Counted from the stretch's first letter, positions 18,079 to 26,931 are shown. The stretch is 64,000 bases of DNA from Archangium sp. (GCA_030695565.1 JAUYRZ010000131.1:22808-86807); one strand, 5' to 3'. Notes: generated by a model not told the origin, from the letters alone. Translations and numbers: made by a program.

Positions 18079-19605
18079 ATGCGCAGTGCAGTGCTCTTGT
18101 TGGTCCTCGCCACGCTGGGCTGTGCCACCACGAAGCGCGCCTCGCGGGCCGCGGAGTTCGCCCCGACGCCTGGCCGCGCGGGCCCGCTCGCTGAGCTCGA
18201 GAAGAACCTGCAAGACGCGCTGGGCGCAGATCGTTCGGGCTTCAAGCTGCTCGACGTGAACGAAGACGCGCTGCGCTGGCGGCTTGCCCTCATCGACTCT
18301 GCGCAGCACTCGCTCGACCTCATGACGTTTCTCTGGTGGGGCGACGAAGCGGGCGACCTCATCCTCATGCGAGTCATCGCAGCGGCTGATCGCGGCGTGA
18401 AGGTGCGGCTGATCGTCGACGACATGACCACCATCGACGACGGCAAGAAGACCACCTTGCGCGACGTACCGAACGCCGCGGTGAACGCGCACCCCAACAT
18501 CGAGCTGCGCGTTTTCAACCCGTGGAGCAACCGCGGCGCCCTCGGCCGCGCGGTGGAGTTCGTCGGTGACTTCACCAAGCTCAATCAGCGCATGCACAAC
18601 AAGGCGCTCATCGCCGACAACCACGCGGCCATCATGGGCGGCCGCAACCTCGGCAACGAGTACATGGGGCTCAACCCCACCTTCAACTTTCGCGACCTCG
18701 ACGTGCTCACCGTCGGTCACGCCTCCCGCCAGATCTCCAGCGTGTTCGATCGGTACTGGAACAGCGACTGGGTCAGGCCTCAAGCCGAGCTCGACGCCAA
18801 CGGCACGCTCGAGACGCTGAAGGTGCACCGCGAGGCGCTGCTCAGACAACTCCAGGCGGCGACGACGCTGGAGCGGTTCCCACTCGAGGTGCAGGACTGG
18901 GCGAAGCAGCTGAGCGCTCTGGAGAAAGAACTCCACCCGGGCACCAGCCGCGTCATCACCGACACGCCTGACGCCGACAAGGTGACGCACTACCTGCCCG
19001 AAGAAGTCGCCCAGCTCTGGTCGAGCGCGAAGACCGAGGTGCTCGTCACCAACGCGTACCTCATTCCCGACGAGATCTCTTTCTCGCGCACACAGACGAA
19101 CCTCCAGAAAGACGTGCGCTTCGTGATGCTCACCAACTCGTTGGCCTCGACCGACGCCGCGGGCGTGCACGCGCACTACACGCAGTGGCGGCCGCGCATG
19201 GTGGCGGGTGGCGTCGAGCTCTACGAGCTCAAGCAGGACGCCGCGATGCGGTCGCAGGTGGCCGACACGCACCCGGTCAAGTCGGGCTTCGTGGGGCTGC
19301 ACGCCAAGGCGATGGTGATCGATCGCAAACGCGTGCTCATCGGCTCGATGAACCTCGACCCGCGCAGCTGGGTGCACAACAGCGAGATGGTGATTCTGGT
19401 CGAGTGCCCTGAGCTGGGCGCCGAGCTGGCGCAGGTCATCGAGCGCGATCTCAAGCCGGAGAACGCCTGGAAGATCGAGCTCGACGCGCGGGGCGCCGTG
19501 AGGTGGGTGGCAGGCACCGAGACGCGCCACGAAGCGCCGGCGCGGGAAGAGGGTCAGCGCTTCGAGGAGAGCCTCAACCTGCTGCTGCCCGCCGACCTCT
19601 TCTAA
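18079..19605 (+). CDS. Phospholipase D-like / cardiolipin synthase-type lipoprotein
   Basis: A 508-aa PLD-superfamily enzyme with two HKD motifs: H173-K175-D180 (MHNKALIADN, then IMGGRNLGNEY) and H408-K410-D415 (LHAKAMVIDRKRVLIGSMN). It begins MRSAVLLLVLATLGC, a lipoprotein signal, so it should act in the periplasm. The layout resembles ClsC/YmdC-type cardiolipin synthases, which transfer phosphatidyl groups; a phosphodiesterase role is possible. CAGAGT lies 7 nt before the ATG with no Shine-Dalgarno sequence. The neighbouring convergent plsY also concerns phospholipids, which may be coincidence. Confidence 0.88.
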   Translation: MRSAVLLLVLATLGCATTKRASRAAEFAPTPGRAGPLAELEKNLQDALGADRSGFKLLDVNEDALRWRLALIDSAQHSLDLMTFLWWGDEAGDLILMRVIAAADRGVKVRLIVDDMTTIDDGKKTTLRDVPNAAVNAHPNIELRVFNPWSNRGALGRAVEFVGDFTKLNQRMHNKALIADNHAAIMGGRNLGNEYMGLNPTFNFRDLDVLTVGHASRQISSVFDRYWNSDWVRPQAELDANGTLETLKVHREALLRQLQAATTLERFPLEVQDWAKQLSALEKELHPGTSRVITDTPDADKVTHYLPEEVAQLWSSAKTEVLVTNAYLIPDEISFSRTQTNLQKDVRFVMLTNSLASTDAAGVHAHYTQWRPRMVAGGVELYELKQDAAMRSQVADTHPVKSGFVGLHAKAMVIDRKRVLIGSMNLDPRSWVHNSEMVILVECPELGAELAQVIERDLKPENAWKIELDARGAVRWVAGTETRHEAPAREEGQRFEESLNLLLPADLF

Positions 19606-19649
19606 AGCTCAACGTCGATCGAACATCGGCACGGGGCGAACATCACGCC

Positions 19650-20228
19650 TCAGACGCGGTTCTCGGTGCGCTTGAAGATGCGCTCGAGATTTCCGCGGTG
19701 GGTCCACAACATCGCCAGCAGCAGACCCACGCCGAGCAAGGAGTACTCCAGCGGCCGGCCGAGAAAAAAGCTGCTGATGATCGCGAGCAGCGCACCGAGC
19801 AGTGAGCCGATCGAGCTGATGCGGGTGGTGGCGAGAATGATCACCCACGTGACGAAACCGATGAGCGCGGAGATCGGCAACAACACGAGCAGCACCCCCA
19901 GCGCCGTGGCCACGCCCTTGCCTCCCTTGAACTTGAGCCAGACGGGGAAGACATGACCCAGGAAGGCGGCGGCGCCGATGGCCACGTGCAGCAGCGGGCT
20001 TTGAGGCGCGAGCCAGAGCCCCAGCAACACCGGCAACGAGCCCTTCGCGGCGTCGAGCAGCAACACCAGCGCGCCCAGTTTCTTGCCCGCCACACGCGCG
20101 ACGTTGGTCGCGCCGATGTTGCCGCTGCCGGCCGCGCGCACGTCTTTGCCGGCGAAGAGCGAGGTGATGATCACCCCGAAAGGAATGGAGCCCGCGAGGT
20201 ACCCGAGCGCGACGAGAAGCCAGAGCAT
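19650..20228 (-). CDS. plsY: Glycerol-3-phosphate acyltransferase PlsY
   Basis: An inner-membrane enzyme that transfers acyl from acyl-phosphate to glycerol-3-phosphate, the first committed step of phospholipid synthesis. The 192-aa length is typical, and the family motifs are present: YLAGSIPFGVI, GSGNIGATNVAR and FKGGKGVATALG. There are about five transmembrane helices. It lies 1 nt after the stop of the DUF2752 gene, so the two are probably co-transcribed. Confidence 0.96.
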   Translation of the reverse strand: MLWLLVALGYLAGSIPFGVIITSLFAGKDVRAAGSGNIGATNVARVAGKKLGALVLLLDAAKGSLPVLLGLWLAPQSPLLHVAIGAAAFLGHVFPVWLKFKGGKGVATALGVLLVLLPISALIGFVTWVIILATTRISSIGSLLGALLAIISSFFLGRPLEYSLLGVGLLLAMLWTHRGNLERIFKRTENRV

Positions 20229-20229
20229 G

Positions 20230-20646
20230 TCAGCGCAGTCCCAGCACGCTGTACGCGAAGACCACCCACACGTAGTTCAGCGCGAAGATCGCCACCATGC
20301 CCCACCGCACGCGGCGCCATTCTTTCTGATCGAGCACGACCTCCGGCACCGGCACGCGGAAGATCAGGTGCAGCGCGCTGTAGACGATGGCGATCGCGAA
20401 GAGAGACGCGGCCACGGTGCCCAGGGGGTTCGCCTTGAGCGCGCCCAACACGTTGAAGTGCGCGAAGCGATCGGCCACGCGGGTCAGGCCACAGCCGGGG
20501 CACGGGATGCCGGTCAGCTTGCGAAAGCCGCAGCCCCAGAACGGGATCAACCGGGCCACCGGGATCCAGCGGGCGACGGCGAAGCCCAACACACCGATCA
20601 AGGCCAGGGCGTCGAGCGGGCCGAACGAACGATTCCTGGCAGGCAT
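20230..20646 (-). CDS. DUF2752 membrane protein
   Basis: A small integral membrane protein with three or four hydrophobic helices. It has the DUF2752 hallmark CGFRKLTGIPCPGCGLTR, where the CPGCG cysteines could bind metal or form a disulfide. The family function is unknown. I chose ATG 20646 (MPARNRSFGPLDA, 138 aa). In-frame GTG/TTG codons upstream are possible, and extension to 20763 would run across the divergent promoter. It is adjacent to and co-oriented with plsY. Confidence 0.8.
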   Translation of the reverse strand: MPARNRSFGPLDALALIGVLGFAVARWIPVARLIPFWGCGFRKLTGIPCPGCGLTRVADRFAHFNVLGALKANPLGTVAASLFAIAIVYSALHLIFRVPVPEVVLDQKEWRRVRWGMVAIFALNYVWVVFAYSVLGLR

Positions 20647-20761
20647 GATGAGCTGCAAAGCGAGGGGCACCGTACACCGTTGCGCGCGTGCTGAGGACCC
20701 GACTTCGACGGCAGAAACAACAGAGACTTCGTCCCTCCCCGCTTTTACTAGAGGGCGCACC

Positions 20762-21583
20762 ATGAATGCCTTCCTGATCGTCGCGCTCGTCGTGCTGGGG
20801 CAAGCAGAGAAACCCGAGACGACGCCCGTGGCTGCTCCGCCGGTGCCGTCACCATTGTTCGACTCGGTGATCGTCGACTTCGAGGTGGGCGCTGCCTACT
20901 TGTTTCAGAACGACGGCCGCTACGGCGCCAACGGCACGCTGTACTCCGCGAAAGAGGTGGGCCAGCAGAACAACCTCGCGGTCGCGCTTCGCCTGGCGAT
21001 CGAAGCGAGAATTGCGCGGCACACCGTCATCGCCACCTGGGCGCCGCTCGACCTCACGACGCGCACCACGCTGACGCGCGACCTGACGTTCAAGGGCACC
21101 ACCTTCGCCGACACGTCGGTGGTCGATCACCGCTACCTCTTCGACGGCTACCGGCTCAGCTACCTGTTCGACCTCGTGAAGGTCCCGCGCTTCACCCTGG
21201 GGGTCGGCGCTTCCGTGCAGGTGCGCAACGCGTCGGTCGAGTTCCGCACGGTCGACACCTCGCCCGCGGTGTTCGCCGTCGAGCGGGACATCGGGGTCGT
21301 CGGTGCGCTGAAGGCACGCGCGCGGTTCGACGCGGGAATTCTGTATGCGCAGGCCGACGTCGACTTCTTCAACACCTTCGGCATCGGGCTGCGCGGGGGC
21401 ATTCACGACGTCGCGCTCACCCTGGGTGTTCCCGTCATTCCGGGCCTCGATCTCCTGCTTCGGCTGAGGCTCGTCGGGGGCGGCGCCGACGTGCCCACCC
21501 GTGACATCTACAACTGGGGAAACTTCGGGTTTGCGCTCGTGGGGCTGAGGGTCGACCTGCCGCTGTTGTGGAGCCAACGCTGA
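20762..21583 (+). CDS. Secreted beta-rich protein, possible outer-membrane barrel
   Basis: A 273-aa protein starting MNAFLIVALVVLGQAEK (probable signal peptide). The rest alternates short hydrophobic beta strands with polar turns (VDFEVGAAYLFQN, ARFDAGILYAQADVDFFN, FALVGLRVDLPLLW), as in small outer-membrane barrels. No named family is recognised. TAGAGG at 20749-20754 lies 7 nt before the ATG with no Shine-Dalgarno sequence, so a leaderless start is likely. Confidence 0.65.
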   Translation: MNAFLIVALVVLGQAEKPETTPVAAPPVPSPLFDSVIVDFEVGAAYLFQNDGRYGANGTLYSAKEVGQQNNLAVALRLAIEARIARHTVIATWAPLDLTTRTTLTRDLTFKGTTFADTSVVDHRYLFDGYRLSYLFDLVKVPRFTLGVGASVQVRNASVEFRTVDTSPAVFAVERDIGVVGALKARARFDAGILYAQADVDFFNTFGIGLRGGIHDVALTLGVPVIPGLDLLLRLRLVGGGADVPTRDIYNWGNFGFALVGLRVDLPLLWSQR

Positions 21584-21598
21584 GGGTAGAGGCGCGGT

Positions 21599-22249
21599 GT
21601 GCACCCCAGAATGGCCTGGCCGACGATGGACGAGTTCATGCGCGCCGCAGCCCTGCCCGAGGGCGTGACGCTGCGCGCGTGGACAGCGGCTGAGTTGTCG
21701 ACGCTGCCCGAGCGACTACGCCGCTGGTACCCCTCCATCGGTGTCGGCGCAGAGTCCGTCTTCCTCGAGCCCGAAGTGCTCCACACCCAGCTCGCCTCAT
21801 CGAGCCACCCCGAGCGGCAGCTCTTCGCGTTCGCCATCTGCCGCGACGGTGAGGTGGTCGGCTTTCAGGCCTTCGAGCGCGAGGTCGCCGCCCGCACGCT
21901 ACACGGCCGCCTCGGGGTGCTCGCGCCGGAAGCCCGTGCCGGGTTTCTCGGGGCCCTCGGGTTCCCGCTCTTCGAAACGCTGGGCGCGCTGATGGGCGCA
22001 GAGCTGCTGCTGGTCTGGGTCACGCTGGCGTCGAGGGGGCAACAGCTGTTCGCCGAGCGCCGGGGCTTTTCGTTGTGCGGGTTGGTGCCCGCCTTCGATC
22101 GAGACCAACAGCCCGACGGCCGCGTGATGCGCGTGATGGAGGCGCTGTTCTCGAAGAGCCTCGTCGATTCAGCGCAGGTGCAGTGGCCCACCGAGGCGCA
22201 GCTCACCCCCCGTTCACGAGCGGCGCTGGCGGTGTTGTTCGCGCGCTGA
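21599..22249 (+). CDS. Hypothetical protein, possible GNAT-fold
   Basis: About 216 aa from a GTG start; ATG 21611 is the alternative. The central part reads like an acyltransferase fold: a strand (FAFAICRDGEVVGFQAFE), then an arginine-rich turn and helix (LGVLAPEARAGFLGALGFPLFE), then LFAERRGFSLCG near the usual GNAT C-terminal strand. This is a weak structural resemblance, not a family assignment. TAGAGG lies 6 nt before the GTG. The next gene starts 7 nt after its stop. Confidence 0.5.
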   Translation: MHPRMAWPTMDEFMRAAALPEGVTLRAWTAAELSTLPERLRRWYPSIGVGAESVFLEPEVLHTQLASSSHPERQLFAFAICRDGEVVGFQAFEREVAARTLHGRLGVLAPEARAGFLGALGFPLFETLGALMGAELLLVWVTLASRGQQLFAERRGFSLCGLVPAFDRDQQPDGRVMRVMEALFSKSLVDSAQVQWPTEAQLTPRSRAALAVLFAR

Positions 22250-22262
22250 GACAATCGTGCAG

Positions 22263-23072
22263 ATGACGGCTCCGTTGCGCCCCGCTGAAAGTCTGGCCGC
22301 GTTCCAGCGTGCTCCCGAGGGCACGTACCTGAGCGGCGAGCACTTTCTTTTCCTGTGCGAAACCGAAGAGCTCTACGCCTTCTTCATCTGGGGCCAGGCG
22401 TCCCTCGAGGAGACGCACGAGGTGGTGAAGGTGCTGGCCACCGAGCTGAGACCGGGAGCCGTGCCACATCGCTCCTACGTGGACTTCAGTGGCATGACGG
22501 GCATCGACCGGAAGTCGTTCGGAGTGCTGCGTGATTTCTTGGAGGCCTCCAAGCCACGCCAGGCCGAAGTGACCGTGCAGGAAGCGATCATCAGGCCGGG
22601 CGGTTTCGCGGGCACGGTGGTGGCGGGCTATTTCGCGATCTACGAGCAGCCCTTCCCCACCCGGCTGTTCACCGACGCAGCGGAGGCCGCGGGCTGGCTC
22701 GAGCTCGACCCGGCGTTGCTCAAGCGATGGGAGACCCTGCGCGATGAGGTGCGGGGCGTGCCACCCGAGCTCAAGCAGCTCAGGCGACTTTTGCGCGCGC
22801 AGCTCGACCGCGCGGATCTGCCCTCGGCGGCCAGGCAGCTGGGGGTCTCCACTCGCACGCTGCAGCGCCGGCTGGGCAGCTTCGGCACCACCTTCCAACG
22901 CGTGCTGGATGGAGAACGGCTCGAGCTGGCCCAGGAGCTGGTGGCGGAGTCGGAGGAGAAGCTCTCCTCCATCGCCACGCAGGTCGGCTTCGCTTCGTAC
23001 CAACACTTCAGCGACTGGTTTCGCCGCAAGGCCGGCAGCACCGCTGAAGCGTTTCGCCGCCGGGAGAGATGA
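22263..23072 (+). CDS. AraC-family transcription regulator
   Basis: A 269-aa protein. The C-terminal ~100 residues form a double helix-turn-helix of AraC/XylS type (SAARQLGVSTRTLQRRL, then SSIATQVGFASYQHFSDWFR and a final FRRRE). The N-terminal ~150 residues look like a STAS/anti-anti-sigma-type alpha/beta domain (YAFFIWGQASLEETHE, SYVDFSGMTGIDR) rather than a cupin, so the input signal is unclear. I chose ATG 22263 because GACAAT ends 7 nt before it; a GTG at 22257 is in frame. It is convergent with the DUF4345-like membrane gene, 2 nt apart. Confidence 0.75.
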   Translation: MTAPLRPAESLAAFQRAPEGTYLSGEHFLFLCETEELYAFFIWGQASLEETHEVVKVLATELRPGAVPHRSYVDFSGMTGIDRKSFGVLRDFLEASKPRQAEVTVQEAIIRPGGFAGTVVAGYFAIYEQPFPTRLFTDAAEAAGWLELDPALLKRWETLRDEVRGVPPELKQLRRLLRAQLDRADLPSAARQLGVSTRTLQRRLGSFGTTFQRVLDGERLELAQELVAESEEKLSSIATQVGFASYQHFSDWFRRKAGSTAEAFRRRER

Positions 23073-23074
23073 GT

Positions 23075-23488
23075 TTACTTCTTCAACAGGTAGAGCCCGC
23101 ACCCGACCGCGAGCACCTCCGAGGCGAGAGAGACAAGCACGAGCGGCCCGGGCAGGCCCACCGTTGCCATGGTGAAGAGCCGGCCCAACGCAAGCCCGCC
23201 CGCGGTCAGCGTCGAGAGCAGCACCGCAGGGTGGCGAAGCGCTGCGTTCTTCATGCCCAGCGCGATGATTCCTGCGATGCCCAGAGGCAGCCCACCATAC
23301 ATGGCGCGGAAGTCGGCGAGCGCGGAGGTCGAGCCGAGCGTGATGTCGAGCTGCCCGGCGAGGAAGTACGGCCCGAAGAAGCCGATGGCCCCCAGGGCAA
23401 GGAACGCGGCGAGGTTCAGGCCGAGAAAGAGGGGCGTGATGACTTCGGAGGAAAATGAAGAGGTCTGAGGCGCAGTGGTCGTGGTCAT
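23075..23488 (-). CDS. Four-helix membrane protein, DUF4345-like
   Basis: A 137-aa protein with four predicted transmembrane helices (PLFLGLNLAAFLALGAIGFF; YGGLPLGIAGIIALGM; AVLLSTLTAGGLALGRLFTM; LVLVSLASEVLAVGCGLYLL). The DFRAMYGGLPLG segment and spacing resemble DUF4345. The function is unknown. TACTTT (23495-23500 on the minus strand) lies 6 nt upstream of the ATG with no Shine-Dalgarno sequence. It is convergent with the AraC-type regulator. Confidence 0.65.
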   Translation of the reverse strand: MTTTTAPQTSSFSSEVITPLFLGLNLAAFLALGAIGFFGPYFLAGQLDITLGSTSALADFRAMYGGLPLGIAGIIALGMKNAALRHPAVLLSTLTAGGLALGRLFTMATVGLPGPLVLVSLASEVLAVGCGLYLLKK

Positions 23489-23618
23489 GACGCGAAAGTA
23501 GGGAGGGACGGTTTTGTGTGCCCGCCAAGACGTTCCGGAATTGCGCCATGAAGTGAGCCCTCACCAGGGTGAAGGAGCTCACTTGCCGAGCACTCCACCC
23601 TTCGGCTACGTGAGAGCC

Positions 23619-24059
23619 ATGAACACCCTGCTCGTCGCGCTGCTGTTGACCGCCGCCCCTGAAGTGACTGCGCCCACGATGACCCGCGGTGAGAAGCTCA
23701 AGGGCGCCGAAGCGGTCGAGCTGAGCAAGCTGCTCGCCTCCCCCACCGACTACGAAGGCAAGACGGTCGCGGTCGAGGCGAAGATCCGCAAGGCCTGCGA
23801 GAAGAAGGGCTGCTGGATGGAGCTGGCCGGCACCGAGAAGGGCCCCGGCGTGCGCGTCACCTTCAAGGACTACGGCTTCTTCGTGCCCCTCGACTCGGCC
23901 GGCAGCACCGCCAAGGTCGAAGGCGTGGTGAAGGTCGCCCTGCTCGAAGAAGCGCGCGCCAAGCACTACGAGGCCGAAGGCGCGACCGTGCCCAAGGGTA
24001 AGGATGGCAAGTACCGCGAGGTGCAGCTCGTCGCCGTCGGTGTCGAGCTCCGCAAGTAA
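23619..24059 (+). CDS. DUF4920 secreted protein
   Basis: A 146-aa exported protein starting MNTLLVALLLTAAPEV. The core has the DUF4920 pattern VEAKIRKACEKKGCWMEL, then a strand-rich OB-like domain (VRVTFKDYGFFVPLDSAGS). The paired Cys (C-x4-C) could bind copper or heme. The family function is not established. The next gene begins within about 20 nt of the stop, so this may head a short operon running to 26000. Confidence 0.75.
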   Translation: MNTLLVALLLTAAPEVTAPTMTRGEKLKGAEAVELSKLLASPTDYEGKTVAVEAKIRKACEKKGCWMELAGTEKGPGVRVTFKDYGFFVPLDSAGSTAKVEGVVKVALLEEARAKHYEAEGATVPKGKDGKYREVQLVAVGVELRK

Positions 24060-24077
24060 TTGAGCCGCGCCTATTCG

Positions 24078-24575
24078 ATGCGCGGCGTGATGGGCGCCGC
24101 GGACCGCGCCGTGTCGCTCGCGCGCGAGGTGATGATGGGCCAGGTGCCCGGCAGTCTCGTGCACGACGTGCAGAATGATCCGCGGTTCCAGCACCGCGGC
24201 GTCGACCTCCTCTGGGAGCGGCCAGGCCAGCAGGTGCTCGGCGTCGAGGTGAAGGGCGATCGCCAGGGCTTCCGGCGCGGCACCTATTTCTTCGAGCTGA
24301 TCAGCAACGCCGAGAAAGATTCACCGGGCTGCTTTCTGTATTCCATCGCGGATCTGCTCGTGTACGTGTTCGTCGACGTTCAGGAGGTGCACGTGCTCGA
24401 GCTCAAGCCCGTGCGTGAGTGGTTCGTCGCGCGCGCCAAGGAGTTCCCCCTCAAGACCGCGAAGACCCGCACGGGGGCGAAGCTGTACACCACCGTCGGC
24501 GCCAGCGTGCCCTTTCGCGTGGTGCGCAAGGCCGTGCCCAGCGCGGTCGCCGTGCACCGGCCTGCCGAGCGCTGA
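24078..24575 (+). CDS. Hypothetical protein with a PD-(D/E)XK-like motif
   Basis: A 165-aa cytoplasmic protein of no recognised family. Residues 42-61 read VDLLWERPGQQVLGVEVKGD: Asp43, a 13-residue gap, then Glu57-x-Lys59 at the end of a hydrophobic strand. That is the layout of a PD-(D/E)XK nuclease core. It is followed by a helix-like FFELISNAEK and a long beta segment (LYSIADLLVYVFVDVQEVHV). Alternatively it is a non-catalytic relic of that fold. The start is uncertain: ATG 24078, or TTG 24060 directly after the previous stop. The downstream lipoprotein gene starts 1 nt after its stop. Confidence 0.55.
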   Translation: MRGVMGAADRAVSLAREVMMGQVPGSLVHDVQNDPRFQHRGVDLLWERPGQQVLGVEVKGDRQGFRRGTYFFELISNAEKDSPGCFLYSIADLLVYVFVDVQEVHVLELKPVREWFVARAKEFPLKTAKTRTGAKLYTTVGASVPFRVVRKAVPSAVAVHRPAER

Positions 24576-24576
24576 A

Positions 24577-25413
24577 GTGCGTTTCGCTCTGCCCTTCTTG
24601 TTGATCACCGGCTGCAGCCTGGCCGCGCCCACCTCGGGAAAGCCCGTCGGCGAAGGCGTGAGCCGCGCCGAGTTCGAGGTGCGCACCAACGGCACCGATC
24701 TCGTGAAGATGACGGTGCTCTACCCTTCGACGGCGGCGGGAAGCCCGTTGGGTACGTCAATGCCCGGCGTGGTCTTCATTCAAGGCGGGTTCGTCGGCAC
24801 GAAGCGCTACGAGTGGCAGGCCGAAGCCCTGGCGCGCTCGGGCTACGTGGTGGTGCTCCCCGAAAATCAGCTGGAGCTGGCCTTCTTCTCCATCGACTAC
24901 GGCCAGGCGGCGCGGGGGCTGCTCGTCTCACCGCCGAGCGGCTCGTTGCTCGAGGACCTGGTGAACCCCGATCGCATCGCGGTCGCGGGGCATTCGCTGG
25001 GCAGCGTGGTGGCGATGAAGCTCGCGCTCGGTGGAGGCTTCGCTGCCGTCGTGCTCGAGGCAGGTTTTCCGGACAGCGCGGACACCGCGGCGGCGATGGC
25101 GTTCACCAAGCCGTCCTTGAGCCTCGCCGGAGAACTCGACTGCTCGGCGCGGCTCGACCCGGTGCGAGCGGGCTGGAACACCATCGGTGCACCGACTGCG
25201 TTCACGGTGCTCGAGGGCGTGACGCACTACCAATTCACCGACGCCGACACGGAAGATCGAGAACGCGACTGCCCGCCGTCGGTCGAGCTGAACGACGCGC
25301 ACGAACGCATCGAGCAGGCGTTGATCAGTTTCCTCGACGCGGCGATGAGCGATGGCACCGTGGGCGAAGCGCGACTGCGGCTCATTCCGCGCGCGACCGT
25401 GGAGGTGCGATGA
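24577..25413 (+). CDS. Alpha/beta-hydrolase lipoprotein
   Basis: A 278-aa protein with a GTG start, 1 nt after the previous stop. VRFALPFLLITGC is a lipoprotein signal. The hydrolase core shows the nucleophile elbow VAGHSLGSVVAM (Ser140), a preceding oxyanion strand (PGVVFIQGGFVGTKRYEWQ), an acid candidate in AGELDCSA and a His in GVTHYQFTD. It resembles chlorophyllase or dienelactone-hydrolase-type esterases; the substrate is unknown. It overlaps the next gene by 4 nt. Confidence 0.75.
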   Translation: MRFALPFLLITGCSLAAPTSGKPVGEGVSRAEFEVRTNGTDLVKMTVLYPSTAAGSPLGTSMPGVVFIQGGFVGTKRYEWQAEALARSGYVVVLPENQLELAFFSIDYGQAARGLLVSPPSGSLLEDLVNPDRIAVAGHSLGSVVAMKLALGGGFAAVVLEAGFPDSADTAAAMAFTKPSLSLAGELDCSARLDPVRAGWNTIGAPTAFTVLEGVTHYQFTDADTEDRERDCPPSVELNDAHERIEQALISFLDAAMSDGTVGEARLRLIPRATVEVR

Positions 25414-26000
25414 GGCGCGCGCTCTGCTCCCTGCTCGTCCTGAGCGCCACGTTCGCGGAGGCCGAAGGCGGTTGGCTCAGCGCACGCGGCCGATTGCAGC
25501 CCGACCTTCGACTCGAAGCGTGGGCCGGCTCTCGTACCGCGGGACTCGGCGTCGTCTTCCCCGACGCACCGGGCGCGATGACCGGCATCGGCGCCGAGGT
25601 GCTCTATGCCTTCTTCGATCGCACCCTCGAACTGCGCGGCGCGCGGGTGTGGCAGCTCACGAAGAATCGCCTCGCGACCGCTTCCACCACCGTGGGCGCT
25701 TCCGCTCACCTCGTGCCCTCTGCGTTCGACCTCGGACTGGGTCCTCACGCCGGGCTCAATCTCGCGCTCGGTGGCGAGACGTTCACCTTCGACTTCGGGC
25801 TGCAGACGGGCGTTGAGGTCTTCGTCACTTCTCAGGTGGTGCGGCTTCCTCAGCGGTTGTTGCTGGGGGCGGATTTGCGGCTCGGTCAATTCGGCGTGGG
25901 ACTGCATCTGCGCGGCGGAGTGGACATCTTGCCCGGTCACGGCTTCGTGGGGCGTGGTGAGGCCACCCTCTCGTTCTCGTGGTTCCTGGCGCAGAAATAG
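25410..26000 (+). CDS. Secreted beta-rich protein
   Basis: A 196-aa protein starting MRRALCSLLVLSATFAEAEG (signal peptide). It is then rich in amphipathic strands ending in an aromatic residue (LSFSWFLAQK), which suggests a small outer-membrane barrel. No family is recognised. The ATG overlaps the hydrolase stop (ATGA, 25410-25413), so the pair is translationally coupled. Confidence 0.65.
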   Translation: MRRALCSLLVLSATFAEAEGGWLSARGRLQPDLRLEAWAGSRTAGLGVVFPDAPGAMTGIGAEVLYAFFDRTLELRGARVWQLTKNRLATASTTVGASAHLVPSAFDLGLGPHAGLNLALGGETFTFDFGLQTGVEVFVTSQVVRLPQRLLLGADLRLGQFGVGLHLRGGVDILPGHGFVGRGEATLSFSWFLAQK

Positions 26001-26129
26001 ACGCGCTTCGCGCGGCAAGTGACCCCTCGAATGCGCTCGGCGCGAACGGTGTCCTGACGTTGGCATGCCCACCTCCGCCCACTCTTCGGGGTTGAGGCTC
26101 ACCCGGGGCGACTGGCAGGGTTCCGCTCC

Positions 26130-26321
26130 ATGAAGACCTTTCTCGCGCTGACCCTGTTCGCTGTTCTGGGCTCCGGCTGCATCATCGGCCCGCGCCATCA
26201 CCGTGGATTCCATGGCGCAGCGGCGGTGAGGCGAGTCGATTGTCCTCCCGCGCATCACTGGGATGGGTACGCGTGCCGGCACAACGGGCATGGGCATGGG
26301 AACGGGAACGGCAAGCGATAG
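26130..26321 (+). CDS. Small His/Gly-rich lipoprotein
   Basis: A 63-aa protein: MKTFLALTLFAVLGSGC (lipobox GSGC), then a His-rich mature peptide with CPPAHHWDGYAC and a HGHGNGNG tail. The two Cys and many His suggest metal binding, which is inference. No Shine-Dalgarno sequence. The stop is immediately followed by a palindromic repeat. Confidence 0.6.
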   Translation: MKTFLALTLFAVLGSGCIIGPRHHRGFHGAAAVRRVDCPPAHHWDGYACRHNGHGHGNGNGKR

Positions 26322-26356
26322 CCCTCTCCCCGACCCTCTCGCCCTCGGGGAGAGGG
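26322..26356. repeat. Dispersed palindromic repeat, copy 4
   Basis: GCCCTCTCCCCGACCCTCTC followed by GCCCTCGGGGAGAGG, starting one base after a stop codon and ending 11 nt before the convergent gene. It could act as a bidirectional structured 3' end. Confidence 0.8.
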
Positions 26357-26366
26357 AGCACTTTGT

Positions 26367-26807
26367 TCAGTGCGCGGGCACGACCTTCGCCATCGCCTTC
26401 TTCACCTGCGCCAGGAAGGTGACCAGGCCTTTGGGCGCCTTCTTCACGCCCACCTTCAGCTCGTAACGCCCCCCGGCCAGCGGCTCGCCGTTGGTGGCCC
26501 GCATCACCGTCACCACCACCTTGCTCTTCGTCTCGGAGAGCTCCTCAGCGTCGAGCGTGACGATCGCCAGCGCACCCTTTCCGCGGGCGGCGACGCCCAG
26601 GCAGGGCCCCAACCGGCAACCTTCGGGCGGCAGGTCTGATTCGTCGATGCGCACCGCGGTCACGCCCTCTTTCATCAGCGCCTCGACCAACGACTCCGCG
26701 TAGCGCCTCGAGATGTCCTCGTAGATCGCGTCTTCCGACGAGATGTCGATCACCGCCACCATCGGCGCAGACTGAGCAAGCAGCGTGGCGAGGGCGAGCG
26801 CGAGCAC
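26367..26807 (-). CDS. Secreted hypothetical protein
   Basis: A 146-aa protein with a GTG start (MLALALATLLAQSAP, a short signal sequence). The mature part is an alpha/beta domain (VAVIDISSEDAIYEDISRR, LGVAARGKGALAIVTLD) ending in a Lys-rich helix. The first strand and helix resemble periplasmic proteins that sense or bind FlgO/TolB-like partners, but I do not assign a family. It is divergent from clpS, 124 bp apart. Confidence 0.65.
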   Translation of the reverse strand: MLALALATLLAQSAPMVAVIDISSEDAIYEDISRRYAESLVEALMKEGVTAVRIDESDLPPEGCRLGPCLGVAARGKGALAIVTLDAEELSETKSKVVVTVMRATNGEPLAGGRYELKVGVKKAPKGLVTFLAQVKKAMAKVVPAH

Positions 26808-26931
26808 CGAAGGCGCAGGAGAACCGGGCGCGAACCCACCGTCAACAGGCCTGTTTCACCTATCCGAACAGTGTGCGGGCCACTCACAGCCAGGGTGCAA
26901 CCCGCAAATCGTCTGTTACTTTCAGGCCGCC

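Noticed and set aside
17689..19530. 613-codon minus-strand open frame across the MYXO-CTERM and PLD genes
   Set aside because: It spans two well-supported plus-strand genes and their intergenic gap, with no recognisable domain.
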